Source: Magicicada septendecula (lineage: Eukaryota; Arthropoda; Insecta; Hemiptera; Cicadidae). Taken from it: a DNA stretch of 64,000 bases. Positions 32,786-43,300 of the stretch are shown here, in pieces. The translations under genes and the position numbers were made by a program. The notes below the pieces were generated by a model. It was not told the DNA's origin. It made no database searches and worked only from the letters and a program-made list of their open reading frames with translations. The stretch covers positions 378,655,910 to 378,719,909 of the forward strand of contig CM068372.1 of assembly GCA_034769895.1 (NCBI GenBank), in the 5' to 3' direction. Numbering within the stretch: the stretch's first letter is position 1; each line of letters opens with the position of its first letter.

Positions 32786-33404
32786 AAAAATCTACAGACG
32801 GACGGACGGACAGACAGACAGACAGACACACACACAGACACTTTTCGAAAAATGACTTGTTTTCATGTTTTGAGGGTAGTACAATCAGAATCTGCAATAA
32901 TCTCGACCACGATTTGTTTGGCCATCACCATACTTCCATTTCCTTATGGAACATGGAAATAAAAACATTAAATGAGTCATAAAATATTTCACTGTCACAC
33001 TGACATAAATTTTACTTTAGTTAGGAATGTAAAAATCATTACAGTTAACATGTGTTCATACAGTAGGCCTATCACCATTATACGCGTACCCTGTCTGTAG
33101 TATTTCTGTCACAGTGACACGCCTCTAATTCAAGCAGCAAATAGCGTTTCAGATGGGGCATGTTTGTTTGTTTACATCAGGACTGAACTAACAATGCTAT
33201 ATTGTAGCATTACGAAAAAAAAATGTAAGACTACATGTTACCGTTACCAACACCAGGTACGATGTTTTCAAGGCAAAGTCATTGCTGTAACTGGATCACG
33301 GAACACGTAATTGCAGGCGCATCGCCTGGAATTTAATAACGTAATAAGAGTTCACATGACCAACCTGGCGACCACACGTCACAAGAACCTCGACCTAAGC
33401 CCGT

Positions 33405-33872
33405 ATCAGAATCCGCTCTCTTAGGACTCTCATTAGATACAATCGCTGCTTCAGTGAATTCATTTACACTACCTGCATCCGCCCGATCATTACCTATGCT
33501 CACCCTATTCTCCTAACCGCTGACCCTACCTACTTCAATCCCCACCGACTCACAGAACGACGAGCTTTAAGACTGATTTATCGCAGACCTCGAAACACAA
33601 AAACCTCCAACAGAGCTCTGTATGCTTTAAACACCTTATTCCCTAACCTAGACACCTTCCTATATAAACTGAATTGGAAGTACTCTATAATATCTTCACA
33701 ACGCACTTCCCTACAATCTGTAGTCCCCTCCATCAACAGAACTGCCCGCAATACTCGCAGACCTTCCTACCTAATAAACAGTCTCCTTACCATCGCCGAT
33801 GGACCCCCCCACCCCCACCCAGAAATCCTCACCGTCAGCGTCAGAGAAACAGAAACATTTAGAACCCTTTAA
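33405..33872 (+). pseudogene. Jockey-like LINE C-terminus, open frame (unit C)
   Basis: Same frame as in unit B, open from after an in-frame TAA at 33395 or so to a stop near 33872. The C-run region is re-arranged to CCCCCCCACCCCCACCC, which keeps the frame. Several amino-acid differences from unit B. Confidence 0.6.
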
Positions 33873-34363
33873 TCCCAAACTAGAAAACTATTCAACCTAT
33901 CAACCTTCCGGAACATTCAGTAAATTAAATCCGCACTACCTACTTACCAGGTCTTTAGTCTTTAACCCACTACTTTGTGTCCCCCGCCTACCTTGACGCC
34001 TCTCTGTCGCCACCCTCCAGCATTGGCGACCTGCGTTACTCGTCTCTGTCTTGGCCGTTCTGAAAAATAAATAAACAACACTCATTATTGGCGCCTCCAT
34101 CTGCCTCTTCCTTCACAAACCTGGCTACCAGCTACATCGACACATAAATACCCCCACATGCGTTAATCTTCCTTCTACGTGCCTCCACCTACTTAACGGC
34201 CGGCCTGCACTAGCGTACGTCTCCCAACAATCTGTTTCCCATGTGGATGAAGGGGGTTTGCCCCAGACCAGCAGGAGTCTGGCCCTAACAAGGACCCTAG
34301 AAAAATTCATGTCCAATGAATGTTAAATTAATAAATAAAGTACATACAAGAGTACATCTACGA
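33620..34363 (+). repeat. Tandem array 2, partial unit C (0.74 kb)
   Basis: Third, partial copy. Homology ends near 34363 (ACATCTA then divergence). It has more private differences in the LINE frame than A and B have between them. Confidence 0.88.
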
Positions 34364-34560
34364 TGCGATATAAATTCTACTCTACGGGTTAATTTCAACA
34401 CGGATTGTACAAATATTCGTCTACCGTTCGGCATAGTCAGAGTTCCCAAAAATCTTAAATCTAACTGCCAAAACTACTGTCCGGGCTGTAAGGCCGTGAT
34501 CTTCCATATTCTTTTATAGACGTTTCGACCTCGCCTTTGGAGACCATCTTCAGTGTCAAA
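34364..34560 (-). repeat. Penelope-type end, minus strand
   Basis: Sequence CCGGGCTGTAAGGCCGTG followed by the minus-strand hammerhead-like motif at 34519-34553, the same order as in the other PLE-type ends but on the opposite strand. It directly abuts the end of array 2. Confidence 0.45.
34519..34553 (-). ncRNA. Hammerhead-like motif
   Basis: On the minus strand: CTGAAGA, a 20-base stem-loop segment, then GAAACGTC. Pairing in stem II is poorer than in the other copies (GGTCTC... with GAGGTC), so this copy is likely degenerate. Confidence 0.35.
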
Positions 34561-35217
34561 GGACTTAAACGCTGACAAGGTGTCCTGCTCAGCCACAGCA
34601 GAATTCTCCGGTTGCCTCTCAAATGGCAACAGCGGTTGTGTTCACACCAAATCGGGAACGGACGATGCGCTTAAATCTAACCATTTAAAAACTTTAGAGA
34701 TCAAATCCGTCGTCGCCCAGAATAGAAGAGAGTATCGAGTATCGGATGTGCTTGACGCTTGGCGGCAAAATGGTATGGAAGAGAAGAAGAAGAAGAAGAA
34801 GATATCTCAAACTCAGCGGCTGGCCTGACTCTAATTGTTGCGAGTAGTCAGCAGAACTTTGATTCATTTACTACAGTCGCGCGTTGAATCAACATTAAAC
34901 AAACTATAACAATAACGTCTGGTGCAGCTATACAATGAGCTACGAGTGATTGAGTTGGAGGAGAATACGGTTAATGAACACTAGACGTAACAATTTATTG
35001 TCTACAAAGGTTTTAATTATAAACAAACACTTGGTTAATTTTCACAGTTTGTTATTTACCTCTGACAGCTGTTTCAGCTTATTAAGCTATTCTCAAAGAG
35101 ATCAACGGACAACTAAACAAATAATGTAAGTTTGGTGAACATGTGTTTAGGGTGAATTTTGAATTATGCAAGATATCCGGGCTGTTTGGCCGTGGTCCCT
35201 GGTTTAAAACAAAACCA

Positions 35218-35252
35218 AACGTTTCGGCAGCTCCACTGGCTGCCATCATCAG
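35218..35252 (-). ncRNA. Hammerhead-like motif (left inner arm)
   Basis: Minus-strand copy of the motif at 35537: CTGATGA, stem II GGCAGC/GCTGCC, GAAACGTT. Confidence 0.5.
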
Positions 35253-35536
35253 TGGTATAAAATTTCTGCACTTTGGGTGTCTACGTGCAGGCCCACAGTA
35301 CTGTGGTATAGACTAAAGCTGTCCTGCCATGCTACCTGTACATATAAATTCAGCAAAGTCCCACGTACAGGTAAAAATGACACCATCAACCAATCACAAT
35401 AGAGATGGTGTATGATTGGCTCGCACCAAGCTATGCCATTATGTACTCACTTGTTTTCCAAGAAATGCAAAACAAATCTATACCACAGGACTGTGGGCCT
35501 GCACGTAGACACCCAAAGTGCAGAAATTTTATACCA

Positions 35537-35571
35537 CTGATGATGGCAGCCAGTGGAGCTGCCGAAACGTT
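35537..35571 (+). ncRNA. Hammerhead-like motif (right inner arm)
   Basis: CTGATGA, six perfect stem II pairs (GGCAGC with GCTGCC) around loop CAGTGGA, then GAAACGTT. Flanks ACCA (before) and TGGT (after) can form a four-base-pair stem I, making this the best folded copy in the window. GUU is an allowed, if weaker, cleavage triplet in the NUH rule. Confidence 0.5.
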
Positions 35572-36364
35572 TGGTTTTGTTTTAAACCAGGGACCACGGC
35601 CAAACAGCCCGGATATCTTGCATAATTCAAATGACACCGGCCGTGAAAGCCTAAGGAATAATTTAATGTGTTTCGGGTGTACATCCGGACATGTGTGTGG
35701 GGTGTGTATGATGTTGGAGGGAGGGGGAGAAGCTATTAAGGGAAGGTCAAGTGTTTGTAAAAACTAAGTATAATCAGAAGGCAAAATATAAAAATTAACT
35801 AAACAAAATAACAACTTTTAATAAAGGGGATACACAGAATTCAGTTTGTGTCCGGACGGACACAAGTCCGGATACGCAGCCTAAACACATGTTCACCACC
35901 CTTACATTCTTTGTTTAGTTTTCCGTAGATCTCTTTGAAAATAGCTTAATAAACTGAAACAGCTGTCATAGGTTAATAATAAACTGTGAAACTTAACCAA
36001 GTGTTTGTATATTTTTAAATCCTTTGTATTAATATGTTTTACCAAGTGGCCAACGAGTCATCAATCAATATCGTGAATTTATTGTCTACTAACACAAACT
36101 GCTTGTCTTACTGAGACTGCTACATAGTATTATAAAGAGTAGTAGACTTTTAGCTGTTTAGATAAGAAAATCTCTGTTATTTGTAATTAACCGCTCGTTT
36201 CGCGCTGTGTATACTGCACGTCACATGTATACGCGTACTATGTGTCACATTTTCCGACACGTGTAAAGAGACTTTTCATACTGCTGCATTGGTTATGTGA
36301 GGGGTAGTATTACGCGTCTTTGGTCTATCTTTGGTCTGGACTCGACTTTTCCAGACGCGTCCTC

Positions 36365-37085
36365 CACAGTCTTCTTCTCCTTCTTCAGGCTGTGGACTTT
36401 ACTGTCCGTTGCGCACTCCTTGCTCCGACCATCTTTTCTTTGGTCTTCCAATATTCCGCCGTCATTTAGGATTATAAACCAAAATATGTTTCGGTATCCT
36501 GTTCTGAAGCATCCTTTCAAATGGTCTGTCCAATTCTGTCTATACTGCTTTATCCTTTCGTTTAGGTTATAAATTCCAAGGATGTTCCTTATATCATCAT
36601 TTCTTAGCCGGTCCCTCCGTGATACTCCTAGTACTGATCGTAAAAATCTCGTTTCACTAGCCTGTATCAGGCTTTGGGTCTTTGCGTTCAATGTCTAAGT
36701 TTCACTGCCATAAAGGCCGCATGGCACTGCCATCACTTTATAAAATTTCAAAAGAGTATCTCTTCAGACCTTTCCATTCAGCGTTCTTCTTATAATCATT
36801 CCACACATGTGATTAAACGTCTCTACTTTTTTGTCCACATCTATCTCAGCAACATAAGACAAGTCACATGGAAAGAACCTGAATGAATACACTTGCTCAA
36901 TTAGTTGATCATTCAGTAGTAGTTTATTATATCTTACAAGAAAGCAACCTTTAAAAGCCATATACTTAGTCTTGATAACAGAAATTTCTAGACCATACAT
37001 TCTGATTGTCTGCTGCAATTCGTAGAGGGCCGACCCTTCAGAGAATGGTCGATTATTCTTTCATCAGTTTGTCTATTATGCCAAC
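36365..37085 (-). pseudogene. RTE-like LINE remnant with (GAA)n-type tail, minus strand
   Basis: Reading leftwards: TIRMYGLEISVIKTKYMAFK, LNDQLIEQVYSFRF, DVDKKVETFNHMCGMIIRRT (37018-36764), then MAVPCGLYGSET in another frame, QASETRFLRSVLGVSRRDRL and RIKQYRQNWTDHLK (36691-36540), and GRPKKRWSEQGVRNG just before a GAA-rich tail at 36371-36386. Domain order is that of the C-terminal half of an RTE-like reverse transcriptase. Two or more frameshifts. Its 3' end is the same sequence as the foldback arms inserted in array 1. Confidence 0.8.
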
Positions 37086-37500
37086 AGTTTTCATCAGAAT
37101 ATCTCATGATACGGAAAAAGATATGGGCAAGTGTAACTAACTTTCCGCCTGCCCCTAGTACTTGACAACAAACCTACAGCCAGCTTCTTAATTGGTTAGG
37201 AAACGCCGTGTTTGGGGTCCTTCTTCTAACTAATCGCAAAGCAATTGTAAGGTATCGATACACGCCGTACTCCTGAAAATATCCATTTATCAGCGGGGAA
37301 ACAGTCGGTCTCGGTCAGCTGCGACGAAACAACGTTTTTACCTATTCTTCCGCGGTTAATTGCGCTCCACACTTTCACTTGGTCAGAACTGACCGAATGT
37401 CTCATTTAGAAACGTTCCTATACTGAACTTTGATGATATTTCAATTCTGCAACTTTTCATTTGTGCGAGTACCTCTTTCTTCTAATATCTGTGTTACGTC

Positions 37501-37628
37501 AGGTTAGGTTAGGTTAGGTTAGGTCAGGGTAGGTTAGGTTAGGTTGCGTTAGGTTAGGTTTGGTTAGGTTAGGTTAGCTTAGGTTGCGTTAGGTTAGGTT
37601 TGGTTAGGTTAGGTTAGCTTAGGCTAGG
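37501..37628 (+). repeat. Degenerate (TTAGG)n tract with a 40-bp higher-order repeat
   Basis: About 128 bases of AGGTT units, the insect telomere repeat, with G-rich strand on plus. Variants (GCGTTAGG, TTTGG, AGCTT) recur in the same order in two blocks of 40 bases (37544-37583 and 37584-37623). Internal location and variants indicate an old interstitial tract. Confidence 0.85.
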
Positions 37629-37639
37629 AATGAATAGAA

Positions 37640-38340
37640 TTATAATGGTAATTTCTGTATTATTATAATGACATGAAAATGCAAATGATCGCAACTGACC
37701 GGATTGAAATTTCCACGTCGGTCGCAACTGACCGGGTTTTGTACAGTTGGGTTGCAATTGACCGCGGTCCAAAACTGTTAATGATGGTGACGATCGTGCG
37801 GAAGTAAACTAGTAGTAAAATTTGTAAGTAAACAAGTGTAGAAGACGGAATATGGTAGATAGACGAAACGGTTAGAACCAGTACAGTGAATGACAGCATA
37901 CATTATCTGAGGCGACAGAATCTAAGCTGTGTGACGTATACGCTGCCGACTGTATTAAATCACTGTAGGGGGCGAAACGCGACCTGTCACGTATTGTATA
38001 CGGCGACACTTTTAAACTGCGCTTTATGCAACATTAGGCCTACAATAATATTGAATTTATTCTTTTCAAATAAAGGGTTTTCTACTTTTAAAATAATACC
38101 AATGTTTCTTACTTAACAGTTTAAGTGTAGTTCTTCTATCACACATACGATATTATAAAAATAAAATACTTACCGTGAGTACGTGAAGTCATTTATGAGA
38201 CCAAAGTAGTTACATACAGACTGCGATAGAAGCCGATGTTCCCATACTCAATAATTTTAAATTAACGAACTTGAAATGAGTTTCTTACTAAAAGTATCAT
38301 CCTTGTAGTAAACCAGCCCACTTTCATCCCGATCTTAGTC
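37640..38340. other. No gene; short ACTGACCG repeats
   Basis: GCAACTGACCG or close variants occur three times between 37688 and 37765. A 28-base block at 37963-37990 (CTGTAGGGGGCGAAACGCGA and following) recurs inverted at 58629-58656. No coding sequence seen. Confidence 0.4.
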
Positions 38341-38604
38341 CATGTCAGGGGCGGACCCATCTAGCAATTGGGGGGGGGGGAGACTTAACTTTGGGGGATA
38401 TGAAAAGTTGGACCGTTCTTTAATGATCTAAAGTATAAATGATGGGAATGAGTGAAGATAAAAATACAGTGTGTTATTATCAACACAATAACTTTATTAA
38501 CGTACAAGTAGAAAATCATATCTGTGTTTGTCAGTCCATTGCTCTTTTAATAATATTCACTATATAGGCCTATACACGCGATAGAGTGTAATATTGTGTG
38601 ATAT

Positions 38605-38608
38605 ATAT
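38605..38608. other. Target-site duplication ATAT (left)
   Basis: Matches 46542-46545. Four-base ATAT duplications are typical of several insect gypsy-group elements. Confidence 0.7.
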
Positions 38609-39863
38609 TGCACTGGTTTAATGTTTATTACAAGTATTGTAATAAAGATCGGTACCTACTGTTATTATATTTTTTATTTACCAGTACATGTAAAGAAACT
38701 CTTTTTCTCAGGGTTAATGATTATTAAGTTATTTTATCGTATTTACGATTATATCTATTAATTTCTTTTCTTTAAACCAACCCAGATTCAGTTAATGGCT
38801 AGTACTTTGGTAATTAACCATGTAAAAAATAACTAACGTATTAGTGTAACTTAACCGTCTCTGAATTCTTCTAGCTGCCACGGGTTCACTTCTGGTTGTT
38901 GTTTACCTTTCTTCAACAGCAATATTCAGCTTGGCAATCTGTTTCTTCACACGAATCTTTTATTGCTCTTACCGCTGGATACCGCTCTCCAAGATTACTG
39001 CAACACCGATGTCTCCTTTGAACACTTAATTATTCGTTAGGGCCACTGAAACTCTTCTCCAGTCCAAGATTTTCCTCTTCTGTCGTCGTTCTATTCAGGA
39101 TATTGTTATATTTTTTGTATTATTATTTATTTATTCGATATTATAATCAAACTCTGGAATCACTATTCAAAATCCTTTGCTTTATTTTCTTTTCCAAGTT
39201 ACATTACTTTTATGATGTACAACAGTTATTATAATTTAATATTCTTAATGTGACTCTGATTGAATTAAAAATTAGACTCTGTTTACATAATTCCTCTGTT
39301 TCATCTTTATAGTATTCAATATAAAATTAGACTACTCATGTTACTTTCCTTAGATATAAATTTAGACTCATTTTACATAATTCCTCTCTTTCATCTTTAT
39401 AGTATTTGGTATTAAAATAGACTCCTACATTTTTTCTTCATCACTCTCCTAAACAATCTCTAACAATTTACAATTTTGCCACATTGATAATTCCCTACCT
39501 TCGTTACATCTTTTTATCATATACCTCTTAAAAACTTATATAACTTTTCTACTTCTTATTAAACATATTTATTTTATTTCTAATATTCTTAATTCTAGTT
39601 TTTATTTATAATATGATAATTTTCTTACTATTTCCTCTTATTATAATATTCATTTCAAATTTCATATATTCTTTTCATAACATATATCTTTATACTGTTT
39701 TATCTCATATAGGCCTCTACCTCTATGTTGATGGGTGAGTCAATACAATGTTTTTGTTTACATTTTAAAACATCTGTTCCAATTCTAATAAATTTATATA
39801 TTTTTTCTTTTAAAACTTATTATTTCCCTCTTATGTACTGTGTTGCATTTTAACAGCAGTACA
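38609..39863 (-). repeat. 3' LTR of the gypsy-type element
   Basis: 1255 bp, colinear with the 5' LTR. Differences include a short indel near the CA end, one lost C near 38780, and single changes near 39520, 39663 and 39725. Confidence 0.93.
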
Positions 39864-39867
39864 TAAT

Positions 39868-39877
39868 ACCTTCCCTT
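39868..39877 (-). other. Polypurine tract beside the 3' LTR
   Basis: Minus strand AAGGGAAGGT four bases before the 3' LTR start, the expected site for plus-strand priming. A longer purine run (GGGAAAGGGGAGG, 40216-40228) lies about 350 bases further upstream. Confidence 0.6.
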
Positions 39878-40272
39878 ATTTCATAATCTCAGATACAGCT
39901 TGATATGAGATTTTGAAATAATTACTTTCTTATCACAAACGTGGTCGAACATTAATATTGAAAACATATGATTAATTCGCTAATTGTATATCACAAAATT
40001 CATTTCATAAATTGGTTTTTTCTTTTATTAACATAACAAGTATGGTTCATCACTATCAAGAATCACCATATCTTATACACTCATTTATGGCTTAAAATAA
40101 CATTAATCAAACCAACTGGTTTTACATCAAAAATAATAAGTACAAAATAACAATTGTGCCTAGTTTCATGGCTAAAAAACTCAAAAACATGACTAAACAT
40201 TCTCTTTCTTTCGGACCTCCCCTTTCCCAATCCGGGGCATACATTTCATTTGTTCTTTTTTGCAGAATTCAT
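39878..40272 (-). other. Untranslated interval between pol and the 3' LTR
   Basis: Holds the longer internal purine run (40216-40228) and AT-rich DNA. There is no room for an envelope-type gene. Confidence 0.7.
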
Positions 40273-40324
40273 TTACTTCTTATGTGACTTATACGGGCGA
40301 AGTTGATTAATATTGTATGTTCCT

Positions 40325-43300
40325 TTAATTTTTCCATCCTGGTATTTTATTGGGAAGTTGTCTGTTACGAACCAGTACTAAATCTCCTATGTGATAGTCT
40401 ATTTGCTTATATCTCTTCTTGTATTGTCGTCTAGCTCTTTCATCTGCCTTCACTTTAATCCGACTCTCCATAATAACTTGTATGTCCTTCTGTGGTTGAG
40501 TGAACCATGTAAAATCAACTAAACTTTCGATAATTCTGGGTGGGCGTTTCTTATACATTGCCTCATACGGTGACACACCAGTACTATCATGATTGGCTAA
40601 ATTGATAAACTCCTCTGCTTTACTAACATATTCGCTCCATCTATTATGTTGATCATGGCAATATGTGCGGAATAAACGACCCACTTCTTTGAGCATTCTT
40701 TCGGCCGGGTTACTATTCGGATGGTAAACCAATGTTTTATACGTACGAATTTTTATGGCTCTCATAGCATTCTGCCACTTGACACCTTTAAATTGTGTTC
40801 CATGATCAGATATAATACTATTAGGCAATCCTACCTCTTTTATAAACTTTTCTTTAATTATTTTAACTATAGTGTAAGTATTGGCCTTCGTGATGGGATA
40901 TAATTTTGTAAATCTAGTAAAACTGTCCATAATAATCAATGCGTACTTGCTACGTCTCCTACCACTAGTTGGGAATGGTCCACAAATGTCAATATAAACT
41001 TGTTCTAGCGATCTCAATGCTTGATTATTTCTCCACCTTCCCTCATATCTAACATTAGCTAACTTGACTTTTTGACAAATATCACATGTTTCTATGGATC
41101 GAATTACTTTCTTTTCTAATTTATTCATGTAAAAGTGTTCCTTAAGTGCTGACACTACTTTCTTCTGGCCTTGGTGTCCATATCTCTCATGATAATCAAC
41201 AATTAATTTATTACATACCTCTTCTGGCACTAAAAGTTTCCAATCATTATTTCTTTTATCGGTGTTCCTAAACATCATTCCTTCATGAATCATATAATGT
41301 GATGTAGTGTTGGAAGTGCTTTCCATCCTTTTCCTTAACTTTTGTATTCTAATATCGGTTGGCTGTAATTTCTTTATTTCTTCCACGATGAGTTTTAATT
41401 CTCTTTTATTCCTAAAACATGCCAAAACTTTACGTGCTTCTTTGGCCATTATTTCTTCTTGATCACCTACTCTGGATAATATATCCGCTACTATATTTTT
41501 ATTGCCTGGTAAGTACTCCCATTTTATATTATACTCTTGTAACTGGAGCATCCATCTGGTAAGCCTTCCATGTGACATCTTACAATTTTTAAAAAAGGTT
41601 ATTGCTTGATGATCTGTTCGTATTACTACCTCACTGTTTAATAAGTATGTTCTGAATTTAGTTATTGCAAATACAACACTCAATGTCTCTTTTTCAGTTA
41701 TTGTATAATTAAATTCTGCTTTAGTTAGTGTACGGCTTGCAAAAGCTATTACCTTTGGTTCTCCCTTGTCATTTTCTTGATATAACACCGATCCTAAACT
41801 TACTCCACTGGCATCACAATTTAAATAAAAAACTTTACTAAAATCTGGGTGACTTAACATGACGCACTGTAAAAATCTCTGTTTCACTTCCTTGAATACT
41901 TCCTCATCCTTTTCGGTCCACTTCCACTTATTCTTCTTAAAAATTAAATGTTGATAATGATGTGTTAAGTCGGAGTAATTACTTTGGAAACTTCTGTAAT
42001 AATTACAAAGACCTAAGAAACTTTGTAATTGTTTTACATTTTTTGGACATGGGAAATTCTGTATTGATTGTATTTTATCAGGATCCGCCGATATGCCGGT
42101 ATCCGAAACTATTAAACCTAAAAACTTAATCTTGCTGGCAATGAATGTTGACTTGTCTAATTTTAGCGTAATTCCATGTTCTCCCAATCTGGTAAGTACC
42201 TTATCAATTCGATGACAGTGTTCTTCCCAACTGCTTGATGCAATTACCAAATCATCGACATATACTGTAGTAAATTCCAAAATCTCCTTACCCAATACTT
42301 CATCAAGACATTTTATAAATATAGCCACACTATTGACCAAACCAAAAGGTAATCTTTTAAATTGATAATTCCTACCGTTTACTATGAAACTCACATATTT
42401 TCTGCTTTCTGGATGCAATTCTACTTGCCAATATCCAGATACAGCATCCCAACTACTAAAAAATTGTACGTTATTAAAACGTTTTAAAATTTCTCCTATG
42501 TTATCAGGCGACGTCTTATCAGCAATTATCATCTGATTAATTTGACGTGCATCTAAACACAATCTTAAGGACTTATCTTTTTTGGGAATTACTACTAATG
42601 GGCTAGTGTGTTCTGACTGACTTAGTTCAATGATGTCTTCACGAAGCATTTTGTCGATTTCTTCCTGTACTTGCTCTCTTAATTTGTAGGGTATGGGATA
42701 TGACCTTTTGTTAAATGTCACATTTTCTCTTAGTGGTAACTTACATTGCACTCCTACTATTTTGCCAGGTTTATTTGAAAATACTTTATAATGTTTCCAA
42801 TAAATTTCCGTTAACTGATCTATTTGCTCTTTGTTTAGTTGATTATTATGATTACAGAATTGTCTGATTTCTTGCATTTTCTCCTCCCACATTGGATTAT
42901 TTAGTGTTAACTGCTGTAGTGACTTTCTATTGATTGGTCTATCCTTATATGAGTATTCTAATTTATCACTTAATTTGGTTGAATTGACCATTTTCCTTAC
43001 CTCTTCATTTCTATTTATAATTTTTATAGGTATTTTTTGTTTATCGTATGTAAATACCACCCGATTAGTTTCTAAATCAATAATAGTTTCATACTTCCGC
43101 GAGTTATCACATCCGACTAATATTTCCGTTTCTATATTTTGATATACTACAAATGTTAATGGTATCACCCTTCCATTGAATTGTACATTCATCATTATTT
43201 GTTTGCGAGCAGTTCGATTGGCTCGTCCTGTTACACCCACTATAGTAATTTTGCTCACAGGTAATTCATAAATTCTGTTGGCCTTTCCTTCGGATGACGT

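Larger units (their letters stand above)
29671..33619 (+). repeat. Tandem array 2, unit B (3.95 kb)
   Basis: Second copy, very similar to unit A (offsets 3957-3965 depending on small indels). Differences are scattered single bases, the simple-repeat lengths near 28.8/32.8 kb, and the C-run near 25.9/29.9 kb. Confidence 0.9.
35013..36028. repeat. Double nested foldback of Penelope-type sequence
   Basis: Two inverted-repeat pairs, one inside the other. The outer arms are 35013-35150 and 35881-36028, with moderate divergence. The inner arms are 35161-35312 and 35478-35630, about 152 bases each and almost identical. A central 165-base spacer (35313-35477) and a 250-base unpaired right interval (35631-35880) complete it. 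Each inner arm contains a hammerhead-like motif and the CCGGGCTGTTTGGCCGTGGT string. No reading frame of note; the 120-codon ORF at 35405-35767 simply crosses the arm. Inverted terminal repeats are a known arrangement in Penelope-like elements. Confidence 0.8.

Noticed and set aside
9712-34363. CRISPR array
   Set aside because: Repeats are kilobase-sized or microsatellite and the sequence is eukaryotic; there are no short regularly spaced repeats with unique spacers.
35431-35637. 68-codon minus-strand ORF
   Set aside because: Antisense reading of the same Penelope-type arm.
35405-35767. 120-codon plus-strand ORF
   Set aside because: It runs through one arm of an inverted repeat and the hammerhead-like motif; the mirrored arm gives a comparable minus-strand ORF, so it is not evidence of coding.
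37501-37628. True chromosome end
   Set aside because: The tract is short, degenerate and flanked by unrelated sequence on both sides, so it is interstitial.
39864-40324. Envelope gene in the gypsy-type element
   Set aside because: Only 461 bases lie between the pol stop and the 3' LTR and no signal peptide or membrane segment is readable.
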